From the NCBI GenBank assembly GCA_947490035.1, contig CANLGS010000365.1, positions 1-5,283 on the forward strand: a DNA stretch of 5,283 nucleotides, in the 5' to 3' direction. Made by a program: the position numbers and the translations under genes. Below, in pieces: positions 1 to 5,203 of the stretch; positions within the stretch are counted from its first letter, which is position 1; each line of letters opens with the position of its first letter. Below the pieces are notes generated by a model. That model ran no database searches. It was given only the letters and a program-made list of their open reading frames with translations, and was not told the origin of the DNA. This stretch comes from Gemmataceae bacterium. Lineage in GTDB: Bacteria > Planctomycetota > Planctomycetia > Gemmatales > Gemmataceae.

Positions 1-210
1 CACGTTGGCAAGGGCACGCTGGTGAAGGGCGATAACGTGATCTTGCTGAAGGTGTGCCAGAACAACCAGCAGGACTCGTGGGCGCAGAAGTGGGAGTTCC
101 AGATGCGCGTGTGCGACGCGACCGGCGGTCCGCTGGCGCTGGAACAGAAGGCGGGCGACAAGACGCACAAACTCGGCTTCCTGCTGGAGACGAAGGACGA
201 GAAGAAGTGA
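1..210 (+). CDS. C-terminal end of a probable secreted protein with a jelly-roll-like domain (5' end outside the window)
   Basis: The reading frame is open from the first base to a TGA at 208-210 and gives the last 69 residues of a longer protein. An internal ATG at 22 is in frame, but the open frame before it and the lack of a ribosome binding site argue for a truncated gene, not a 62-residue protein. The visible part reads KGDNVILLKVCQNNQQDSWAQ, then WEFQMRVCDATGGPL. The pattern 'KG-N-ILLKV ... W-F-hRh-D--G-P' is typical of the last strands of galactose-binding-like or jelly-roll domains found at the ends of secreted planctomycete proteins and glycoside hydrolases. The tail is charged (ETKDEKK). 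The function of the whole protein cannot be told from this piece. It precedes the propeller gene by 98 bp on the same strand, so co-transcription is possible but a strong hairpin intervenes. Reality of the gene is fairly sure; the domain assignment is moderate. Confidence 0.7.
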   Translation, partial: HVGKGTLVKGDNVILLKVCQNNQQDSWAQKWEFQMRVCDATGGPLALEQKAGDKTHKLGFLLETKDEKK

Positions 211-215
211 ACCGC

Positions 216-253
216 GTCGCACAGCACAGGGCTTCCGCCCTGTGCTGTGCGAC
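216..253. repeat. Perfect 17-bp hairpin with TTCC loop, possible terminator or palindromic repeat
   Basis: Bases 216-232 are the exact reverse complement of 237-253, with the four-base loop TTCC at 233-236 (closing pair C-G, centre CTTCCG). The hairpin starts five bases after the stop codon of the upstream gene. No T-run follows, so it is not a canonical Rho-independent terminator, though it could still stabilise the 3' end of the transcript or cause pausing. It lacks the GTAG head seen in the paired palindromes elsewhere in the window, but its centre resembles their CTCCG loop. Confidence 0.7.
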
Positions 254-308
254 CGACGCGGCACGCCGACACCAATCATCCTCCAATTCATCACCGAGAA
301 CTTCCCTC

Positions 309-1511
309 ATGCTCCGCTACCTCCTGCCCGCGTTCCTAGCACTCACACCCGCACTCACCCTGCGCGCAGCCGATTGGCCGCAGTTCCGCGGGCCGAACGC
401 GACCGGCGTTTCCGCCGACAAGAACCTCCCGTCGGAGTGGTCGAAGGACAAGGGCCAGAAGTGGAAGATGCCGCTGCCGGCGCGGGGCTTGTCGTCGCCC
501 GTCGTGGTCGGTGACCGCGTGTACGTGACGTGCGCGTCCGGCATCCGTGGCGACCGGTTGCACGTCCTCTGCTTCGACGCCGACACCGGCAAGCACCTTT
601 GGCACCGCCAGTTGCAAGCCACCGGCAGCACCGCGTGCCATCAGAAGTCGAACATGGCCGCGAACACCCCGGTCGCGGACGAGGACGGCGTGTACGCGCT
701 GTTCGGCACCGGCGACCTCGCCGCGTTCGACAAGGACGGCACGCTCCGCTGGTACCGGTCTCTCGTAACCGACTATCCGACCATCACGAACGCGGTCGGT
801 ATGGCCGCGTCGCCGGTGTTGGTGGCGGGCAAGCTGATCGTGCCGATGGACAACGCGGGTGAATCGTTCCTCGCGGCCGTCGATACGAAGTACGGCAAGA
901 ACGTCTGGAAGACCGAGCGCCCGCGCGACATCAACTGGACGACGCCGCTCGTGCGCCAGGTCGGTTCCACAACCGAAGTGCTGTTCGCGGGGCCGAAGGG
1001 GTTGACCGCCTACGACGCCGCGACCGGCACCGACCGGTGGGCGTTCAAGGGCGGCGGCGGCTCGATCCCCGTCGGCGTGATCGACGGCGACGCGCTCTAC
1101 CTGCCGGTCGGCGGCGTGAGCAAGTTCAAGCTCGACGCGAAGGGCGTGACCGAGAAGCCGGAGTGGGCCGCGAAGGAAATGGCGACCGGCTACCCGTCGC
1201 CGCTGGTGTACGGCGGTCGCGTGTTCACGGTCGGCAGCCAGGGGCTGATGGCGTGTACCGACGCGAAGACCGGCAAGGTGCTTTACACGGAGCGACTGAA
1301 GGGCGTGTTCTCGGCGTCGCCGGTCGCGGGCGACGGCAAGGTGTACTTCCTGAACGAGACGGGTGCCTGCACGGTCGTGAGCGCGAAGGCCGACGAGTAC
1401 GAACTGCTGGGCGTCAACGAACTGGGCGAGGGTTCGATGGGCACGCCGGCCATCGCGCACGGCCGCGTGTACATCCGCACCGACAAGGCTCTGTACGCCA
1501 TCGGGAAGTAG
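309..1511 (+). CDS. Exported PQQ-repeat (BamB-like) beta-propeller protein
   Basis: The protein has 400 residues. The chosen ATG at 309 gives a clear signal peptide (MLRYLLPAFLALTPALTLRA, probable cleavage around residues 20-21). In-frame starts further upstream would bury it in a non-hydrophobic leader that runs through the hairpin at 216-253. The mature protein opens with ADWPQFRGPNATGVS, the usual start of planctomycete PQQ-like propeller proteins. It continues with seven or eight repeats in which a 'SPV--GD-VYV' strand is followed by 'A-D--TGK-LW'. Good copies are LSSPVVVGDRVYVTC...FDADTGKHLWH near residue 80-100, TPLVRQV...AYDAATGTDRWAF near 215-245 and PSPLVYGGRVFTVG...TDAKTGKVLY near 300-330. 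The protein is likely periplasmic and used for protein binding or scaffolding. A PQQ-dependent dehydrogenase is unlikely at this length, and no catalytic site is evident. No strong Shine-Dalgarno precedes the start (only GAG at 296-298). It converges on the minus-strand redoxin-like gene. The fold is sure; the cellular role is not. Confidence 0.9.
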   Translation: MLRYLLPAFLALTPALTLRAADWPQFRGPNATGVSADKNLPSEWSKDKGQKWKMPLPARGLSSPVVVGDRVYVTCASGIRGDRLHVLCFDADTGKHLWHRQLQATGSTACHQKSNMAANTPVADEDGVYALFGTGDLAAFDKDGTLRWYRSLVTDYPTITNAVGMAASPVLVAGKLIVPMDNAGESFLAAVDTKYGKNVWKTERPRDINWTTPLVRQVGSTTEVLFAGPKGLTAYDAATGTDRWAFKGGGGSIPVGVIDGDALYLPVGGVSKFKLDAKGVTEKPEWAAKEMATGYPSPLVYGGRVFTVGSQGLMACTDAKTGKVLYTERLKGVFSASPVAGDGKVYFLNETGACTVVSAKADEYELLGVNELGEGSMGTPAIAHGRVYIRTDKALYAIGK

Positions 1512-1521
1512 AGGACGACAT

Positions 1522-1652
1522 GAAGAGAGCCGCACGATAAACGCGGAGGAAAGACACGATCAGAGAAGGCGGAAGGCAGTGTTTGAAACAGTCTTCTCTC
1601 TTCAACTGATCGTGTCTTTCCTCTGCTCTGCGTTTATCGTGCGGCTCTCTTC
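1522..1652. repeat. Long imperfect inverted repeat between convergent genes; bidirectional terminator or MITE-like element
   Basis: Bases 1522-1544 (23 nt) are the exact reverse complement of 1630-1652. After a small asymmetric bulge (one base on the left, six on the right), 1546-1563 (18 nt) are the exact reverse complement of 1606-1623. Inside, GAGAAG at 1563-1568 can pair with CTTCTC at 1593-1598. The whole could fold into a stem of roughly 40 bp or more with a central loop of about 40 nt. It fills the gap between the stop of the propeller gene (1511) and the stop of the minus-strand gene (1666). That placement fits a bidirectional terminator. The length and imperfect symmetry also fit a non-autonomous inverted-repeat element. 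It contains no convincing gene. Confidence 0.8.
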
Positions 1653-1665
1653 TGCCTTCTGCCCA

Positions 1666-2223
1666 CTACTTCAGCGACTTCTTCAACTCCTCCAACACCG
1701 GCTTCACGTCGGTCTCGTTCACCGACGTGAACGCGAACGACTTCGCCACCTTCCCCTTGTTGACGATCACCACCGTGAGGTGAACGTCGGAGTTCACGCC
1801 CCAGTTGTTCGGGCCGCTCTTCTCGCCGTCGAACGCGGCCAGCGAAGTCTTTTCGAGCTTGAGTGACATCTGGAACTTCGGGATGTACTCCTTGTGCTTG
1901 TCGAACGTCTTGTCGCCGAGCCACACGGCCACAATGGTGGCCTTGTCGGACGTGTCCGCGAGCTTCTCGTCGAGTACCTTCATGAACCGCGCCGCGGGGC
2001 GCCCGCCGACCGGGATGCCGCCTTCGGTGCCCTGCACGAAGATGTAGATGGTCGGTTCGTCCTTGCGGTCGGCCGCGAAGTCGGCCTCCTTCCCTTCCAC
2101 CTTCCCGGTGACGCCGAACACCTTCAGCGCCGGCACCTTCTCGCCGACCTTCGGGCCGGACTCGTCGCCTCGCGCGAGCGGCGCGAACGCGAACACCGCA
2201 CACACCGCCAGTAACGCTTTCAT
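1666..2223 (-). CDS. Exported thioredoxin-fold (redoxin-like) protein lacking active-site cysteines
   Basis: The protein has 185 residues and begins with a signal peptide (MKALLAVCAVFAFAPLARG, cleavage near residue 19). An in-frame ATG nine codons upstream was rejected because the ATG at 2223 sits six bases after a good AGGAG. The mature part starts GPKVGEKVPALKVFGV, as AhpC/TSA and TlpA-like domains do. It has the expected strands: PTIYIFVQG (57-65), KATIVAVWLG (94-103) and LTVVIVNKGKVAKSFAF (149-165), ending in a helix. The only cysteine (C8) lies in the signal peptide, so the CxxC or peroxidatic Cys after the first strand is absent, and HL-T stands where a cis-proline would be expected. 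It therefore cannot be a dithiol oxidoreductase by the normal mechanism; a binding or structural role is inferred. It lies 90 bp downstream of the small Cys-rich gene on the same strand and may share its transcript. Fold is moderately sure, function unknown. Confidence 0.85.
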   Translation of the reverse strand: MKALLAVCAVFAFAPLARGDESGPKVGEKVPALKVFGVTGKVEGKEADFAADRKDEPTIYIFVQGTEGGIPVGGRPAARFMKVLDEKLADTSDKATIVAVWLGDKTFDKHKEYIPKFQMSLKLEKTSLAAFDGEKSGPNNWGVNSDVHLTVVIVNKGKVAKSFAFTSVNETDVKPVLEELKKSLK

Positions 2224-2229
2224 GGGGAA

Positions 2230-2234
2230 CTCCT
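2230..2234 (-). promoter_or_regulatory. Shine-Dalgarno site AGGAG for the redoxin-like gene
   Basis: On the minus strand AGGAG ends six bases before the ATG at 2223, and this decides the start. It lies one base downstream (in the transcript) of the paired palindrome at 2236-2320, so folding of that element could affect ribosome access if the two minus-strand genes are co-transcribed. Confidence 0.7.
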
Positions 2235-2235
2235 G

Positions 2236-2320
2236 AGAGTAGCCCGCCACTCCGTGGCGGTCTTGGTTTTGATCCTTCCGCTGGCAAGAGGAGAACCGCC
2301 ACGGAGTGGCGGACTACTCT
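2236..2320. repeat. Paired REP/BIME-like palindromes with GTAG heads
   Basis: Bases 2236-2261 match the reverse complement of 2295-2320 at 25 of 26 positions; the mismatch is C2243 against A2313. The spacer of 33 bases has no clear structure. Each arm is itself a hairpin: CCGCCA and TGGCGG around CTCCG at 2244-2260, and the inverse at 2296-2312. Going inward, each arm starts with GTAG (2239-2242, and 2314-2317 read on the minus strand) directly beside the stem. A GTAG foot next to a small palindrome, in head-to-head pairs, is the known design of REP/BIME elements handled by RAYT transposases. The element occupies the gap between two minus-strand genes and includes the stop codon of the upstream one (2314-2316). 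Confidence 0.8.
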
Positions 2321-2667
2321 CCATCGGGGGTCACGCTCAGCGGGTACTCCGGCACGGCCAGCCCGATTGTCGGAATCGCGAGCAGGCGCCGGTAGCCGCG
2401 CGACACGCGGCGCTCTTCCGCCGCGACGAACTCGGCATCCAGTTCCGCCTTCGAGAACGCGCCTTCACAAACGACCGGCGCGAACGCCGCATCCACGATG
2501 TATTGCGCCAGCGCCGGGTTGCAGCACAGGTGCCGTTCGCGGAGCCGGTGGAGCAGTTCGAGCGGCACTTCGCCCAGCACGAACCGCAAGTACAAATCGG
2601 ACTCGGTGACGACTTCCACGTCGGCTCCGCACACCTCGCACCGGTAACCTTCGTCGCACTTCGCCAT
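2314..2667 (-). CDS. Conserved planctomycete small protein with CxxC and HxxC pairs (possible zinc site)
   Basis: The protein has 117 residues and no signal peptide or membrane segment, so it is probably cytoplasmic. The start MAKCDEGYRCEVCG was chosen over an in-frame ATG 27 codons upstream. From memory, a family of unknown function conserved in planctomycetes begins this way, and the upstream start would overlap the divergent SDR gene. C10-x2-C13 and H46-x2-C49 (in RERHLCCNP) could form a four-ligand zinc site; C4, C48 and C67 are extra cysteines. Between the pairs runs TESDLYLRFVLGEVPLELLHRL, and after them NPALAQYIVDAAF and a charged helical stretch (SKAELDAEFVAAEERR). Metal binding is inference and no enzymatic function is suggested. 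The TAG stop lies within the GTAGTCC head of the palindrome at 2236-2320. The gene is divergent from the SDR gene and upstream of the redoxin-like gene on the same strand. Confidence 0.8.
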   Translation of the reverse strand: MAKCDEGYRCEVCGADVEVVTESDLYLRFVLGEVPLELLHRLRERHLCCNPALAQYIVDAAFAPVVCEGAFSKAELDAEFVAAEERRVSRGYRRLLAIPTIGLAVPEYPLSVTPDGE

Positions 2668-2747
2668 CGTTCGTCCAACGCTAAAGGGGCTATCGTCATA
2701 TGTTAAGCAGTGGAGGCGTTCTCCGCGCACGAAAATCGGGACCCTCA
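2668..2747. promoter_or_regulatory. Divergent spacer, likely carrying promoters for both flanking genes
   Basis: These 80 bp separate the starts of the minus-strand Cys-rich gene and the plus-strand SDR gene, so at least one promoter is expected here. The stretch around 2690-2706 (TATCGTCATATGTTAAG) is the least GC-rich part and could hold a -10 element, but no convincing -35/-10 pair with normal spacing was found. Unlike the other gaps in the window, it holds no strong palindrome. The call rests on gene orientation, not on a motif. Confidence 0.35.
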
Positions 2748-3527
2748 ATGGGTGTCTTGGAACGGTTCAGCCTCGACGGGCGCACGGCGGTTATCACCGG
2801 CGGCAGCCGCGGCTTGGGCCGCGCGATGGGGCAGGCGCTCGCGGAAGCCGGCGCCGACCTCATACTGATCGGTCGCGAAGAAGAGGCACTAGAAGTTGCA
2901 CGGCAAGAGTTGGCCGCGCTCGGTCGAAAGGTCGCGGTCGTGCCGGGCGACGTGAGTACGCCGGCGGGCGCCGAGGCCGCGTGCCGGCGGGTGTTGAACC
3001 TGAACCGCGCGGTCGATGTCCTGATTAACAACGTCGGCGGGCGCCGCATCGACGTGCCGACCGAAGACACGCCGGTCGCGCAGTGGCAGGAGTTGATCGA
3101 CCTGAACCTGACGAGCGCCCTCGTGTGTTCGCAGCAGTTGTGCAAAGGGATGCTCGAACGCGGGCGCGGCGCGGTGGTGAACGTGACGAGCATCGCGGGT
3201 CCGATCGCGATCAAGGGGATTCGCGGCCGGCACTACGAGACCGCGAAAGCCGCGCTCGCGGCGCTGACGCGGTCGCTCGCGGCCGACTGGGCGCCGCGCG
3301 GCGTGCGCGTGAACGCCATCGCGCCCGGCGTGTTCCTCACGGCGCCCAACCGCAAGTGGTTCGGCGAGAAGCCGGACTTCCAGGCTGAGTTCGTGTCGCA
3401 CATCCCGATGGCGCGGATGGGCGAACCCGAAGAACTCGGCCCGACGGCGGTCTTCCTCGCGAGCGACGCGAGCAGTTACATCACCGGCGCCACGGTCGTC
3501 GTGGACGGCGGGTATACATTGTGGTGA
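2748..3527 (+). CDS. Short-chain dehydrogenase/reductase (classical SDR, NAD(P)-dependent)
   Basis: The protein has 259 residues, normal for a classical SDR, and is a cytoplasmic NAD(P)-dependent oxidoreductase acting on an unidentified alcohol or carbonyl substrate. It shows the Rossmann cofactor motif TGGSRGLG (17-24), D68 in PGDV for the adenine ring, NNVGG (94-98) in place of NNAG, and a complete catalytic set: N120, S148, Y163 and K167 (YETAK). PG at 193-194 and the C-terminal SSYITGATVVVDGGYTLW complete the fold. R21 and R43 hint at NADP(H) over NAD(H). The best general match is the FabG / gluconate 5-dehydrogenase / glucose 1-dehydrogenase-like group, and the substrate cannot be set from sequence. 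The start at 2748 places FSLDGRTAVITGG where SDRs usually begin; an in-frame ATG at 2700 would add 16 atypical residues. No strong ribosome binding site is visible. The S148-Y163 gap is two residues longer than the usual 13. It lies 90 bp before der on the same strand. Confidence 0.93.
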   Translation: MGVLERFSLDGRTAVITGGSRGLGRAMGQALAEAGADLILIGREEEALEVARQELAALGRKVAVVPGDVSTPAGAEAACRRVLNLNRAVDVLINNVGGRRIDVPTEDTPVAQWQELIDLNLTSALVCSQQLCKGMLERGRGAVVNVTSIAGPIAIKGIRGRHYETAKAALAALTRSLAADWAPRGVRVNAIAPGVFLTAPNRKWFGEKPDFQAEFVSHIPMARMGEPEELGPTAVFLASDASSYITGATVVVDGGYTLW

Positions 3528-3530
3528 GTG

Positions 3531-3603
3531 GCGAACCCGGCCCGCAAGGGTCGGGGTGCGGCGCGAACGCGGTATCACCCCCGGCCTTGCGGCCGGGGTT
3601 CGC
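3531..3603. repeat. Paired inverted hairpins (GCAA / TTGC loops) between the SDR gene and der
   Basis: The first hairpin, 3536-3555, has eight pairs (one G-T) and the loop GCAA. The second, 3579-3598, has eight perfect pairs (CCCCGGCC / GGCCGGGG) and the loop TTGC. Bases 3531-3558 and the reverse complement of 3575-3603 align almost fully, both starting GCGAACCC, with one-base indels and a few changes. They are therefore two inverted copies of one unit, as in the other paired elements here, but without a GTAG head. The element starts four bases after the SDR stop and ends just before the der ribosome binding site. It might stabilise the end of the SDR message or modulate der expression; no T-run follows either hairpin. 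Confidence 0.75.
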
Positions 3604-3605
3604 CT

Positions 3606-3609
3606 GGAG
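3606..3609 (+). promoter_or_regulatory. Shine-Dalgarno site GGAG for der
   Basis: GGAG lies eight bases before the ATG at 3618, which supports that start. An in-frame GTG at 3528 would add 30 residues translated from the hairpin pair and is not credible. The site begins eight bases after the second hairpin at 3579-3598. Confidence 0.65.
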
Positions 3610-3617
3610 TTGCAGTT

Positions 3618-5111
3618 ATGTCTCTTCCCATTGTTGCGATCATCGGCCGGCCGAACGTCGGCAAGTCGTCGCTGTTCAACTGGCTCGCCGGGCGGCGGAT
3701 CAGCATCGTCGATCCCACCGCGGGCGTCACGCGCGACCGCGTGTCCACCGTCGTCGAACACGGCGGGCGCGCGTGGGAAATCATGGACACCGGCGGCATC
3801 GGCATCGTCGATGTCGATGACCTCAGCGCCGACGTGGACCGACAGATTCAGCTCGCGCTCGAATCCGCGGCGCTCGTCGTGTTCATGGTGGACGTGCGCG
3901 ACGGGATCACGCCTCTTGACGAAGATGTCGCGATCCGGCTGCGCAAGATCAACAAGTCGGTGGTGCTAGTCGCGAACAAGGCCGACACCGAGAAGCTCGG
4001 GCAGCAGGCCGGCGAGTTCAACAAGCTCGGGTACGGCGAACCGCTGTGCGTGAGCGCCGACCAGAAGCTCGGCAAGGACGAGTTGTTCGACGCGATCCTC
4101 GCGAAACTGCCCGAAGATACAGGCGAGGGCGCGCCCGGCGAAGCGGCGCTGATGATCGCGAGCGTCGGCCGGCGCAACGCGGGCAAGAGTACGTTCATCA
4201 ACAGCCTGGCCGGGGCCGAGCGCGTCATCGTGTCCGAGGTGCCCGGCACCACGCGCGACAGCGTGGACGTGCGCATCGAGCGCGACGGCAAGTCGTTCAT
4301 CGCCATCGACACCGCGGGCGTGCGCAAGACCGCGAAGATGGGCACGAACATCGAGTTCTACAGCACCCACCGCGCGCAGCGCTCGATCCGGCGCGCCGAT
4401 GTCGTGCTGCACTTCTTCGACGCACGCCACCGCATCAGCCGCGTGGACAAGCAACTCGCGGAGTACATCGTCGAGGAGAACAAGCCCGCCATCTTCGTCA
4501 TCAACAAGTGGGACTTGGTCAAAGACGAGATGACGACCGACAAGATGGGCGAGTACGTGCGGGTGATGTTCCCGATGCTCGACCATGTGCCCATCGCGTT
4601 CATCACCGCGAAGAACGGCAAGAACGTCCTTCGCCTGTTGCAACTCGCGGTTCAGTTACACAAGCAGGCCGGGACACGGGTGGGCACCGGCGACCTGAAC
4701 CGCGTGATCCGCGCCGCGGTCGAAGCGGCGCACCCGGCGATGTCCGGTAGCAAGACGCCGAAAATCTTCTACGCGACGCAAATCGGCGTCCACCCGCCGA
4801 CGATCGTGCTGTTCACCAACGGCCCGGAGTTGTTCGACCCGCCCTACATCCGCTACCTGACGAAGGTGCTGCGCGACACGTTCCCGTTCCCCGAAGTGGC
4901 GATCAAGGTGGTTCTCCGCGCGAAGGGCGAGGGCACCCGCCGCGGGTACGAAGGGGAAGTGGTCGAAGACGCGGGCGACGATGATGTCGAGGTGCCGATG
5001 GTCCGGGCGCCGAAGCGGACCCCGGTAGCGCAACCGGCGCCGGCCGCGGAGAGCGAGCGCGACCAGCGCCCGCGCAAGAAGCCCCGCGGCTCCGAGACGT
5101 GGGACTTTTGA
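3618..5111 (+). CDS. der: Ribosome biogenesis GTPase Der (EngA)
   Basis: The protein has 497 residues. Der is a two-GTPase-domain protein that acts in the cytoplasm in late maturation of the 50S ribosomal subunit and is essential in most bacteria. The first G domain has GRPNVGKS (10-17), switch T38 in AGVTRDR, DTGG (57-60), NKAD (120-123) and SAD (146-148). The second has GRRNAGKS (184-191), PGTTRDS (209-215), DTAG (231-234), NKWD (296-299) and TAK (330-332). The KH-like domain follows, with NRVIRAAVEAAHP (361-373) and KIFYATQIGVHPPTIVLFTN (382-401). After it comes a tail of about 60 residues (438-497): acidic around 445-458 (EVVEDAGDDDVE), then Pro/Ala-rich, then basic (RPRKKPRG) and ending ETWDF. 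The second P-loop departs from the common GRPNVGKS but keeps the G-x4-GKS pattern. All motifs are intact, so the gene is likely functional. The preceding SDR gene is not a known partner. Confidence 0.97.
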   Translation: MSLPIVAIIGRPNVGKSSLFNWLAGRRISIVDPTAGVTRDRVSTVVEHGGRAWEIMDTGGIGIVDVDDLSADVDRQIQLALESAALVVFMVDVRDGITPLDEDVAIRLRKINKSVVLVANKADTEKLGQQAGEFNKLGYGEPLCVSADQKLGKDELFDAILAKLPEDTGEGAPGEAALMIASVGRRNAGKSTFINSLAGAERVIVSEVPGTTRDSVDVRIERDGKSFIAIDTAGVRKTAKMGTNIEFYSTHRAQRSIRRADVVLHFFDARHRISRVDKQLAEYIVEENKPAIFVINKWDLVKDEMTTDKMGEYVRVMFPMLDHVPIAFITAKNGKNVLRLLQLAVQLHKQAGTRVGTGDLNRVIRAAVEAAHPAMSGSKTPKIFYATQIGVHPPTIVLFTNGPELFDPPYIRYLTKVLRDTFPFPEVAIKVVLRAKGEGTRRGYEGEVVEDAGDDDVEVPMVRAPKRTPVAQPAPAAESERDQRPRKKPRGSETWDF

Positions 5112-5203
5112 GTGTAGTCCTCACGCTCCGCGTGAGGTGCTTTGTCCGTGGGCGCAGTTCGTGAAGTCACAGAAACCTCACGCGGAGCGTGAGGACTACA
5201 CTC
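5110..5203. repeat. Paired REP/BIME-like palindromes with GTAGTCC heads after der
   Basis: Bases 5110-5138 (29 nt) are the exact reverse complement of 5175-5203, with a 36-base spacer. Each arm has the head GTAGTCC (5114-5120, and 5191-5197 on the minus strand) and its own hairpin: CCTCACG and CGTGAGG around the loop CTCCG at 5119-5137, and the inverse at 5176-5194. The left arm starts inside the TGA stop codon of der (5109-5111). The head and loop are the same as in the element at 2236-2320, but the stem sequence is different. It may protect the 3' end of the der transcript, or it may be a parasitic REP-type unit; both are inference. Confidence 0.82.

Noticed and set aside
216..253. Canonical Rho-independent terminator
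   Set aside because: The stem is strong but no T-run follows on either strand, so only a hairpin is called.
54..308. Upstream in-frame extension of the propeller gene
   Set aside because: It would overlap the upstream gene and the 216-253 hairpin, and would hide the signal peptide that starts at 309.
336..1535. A 399-codon open frame on the minus strand opposite the propeller gene
   Set aside because: It is Arg/His/Val-rich with no recognisable domain, and mirrors the GC-biased codons of the real gene, which has a signal peptide and clear repeats.
1505..1668. GTAG heads flanking the long hairpin at 1508-1511 and, on the minus strand, at 1666-1669
   Set aside because: Both are the end of a Lys codon plus the TAG stop of the flanking genes and are not directly beside the stem, so they are probably coincidental.
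1579..1866. A 95-codon plus-strand open frame running out of the long hairpin
   Set aside because: It is translated repeat followed by the complement of the redoxin-like gene, with no domain or ribosome binding site.
2254..2706. A 150-codon plus-strand open frame opposite the Cys-rich gene
   Set aside because: It starts inside the palindrome spacer, has no recognisable domain, and is the shadow of the minus-strand gene.
2668..2748. N-terminal extension of the Cys-rich protein by 27 residues
   Set aside because: It would use the whole divergent spacer and overlap the SDR start; the MAKCDEGY start fits what I recall of the family.
3528..3617. GTG-initiated N-terminal extension of Der by 30 residues
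   Set aside because: The extension is translated hairpin sequence with a composition unlike Der; the ATG at 3618 has a GGAG at proper spacing and matches the family N-terminus.
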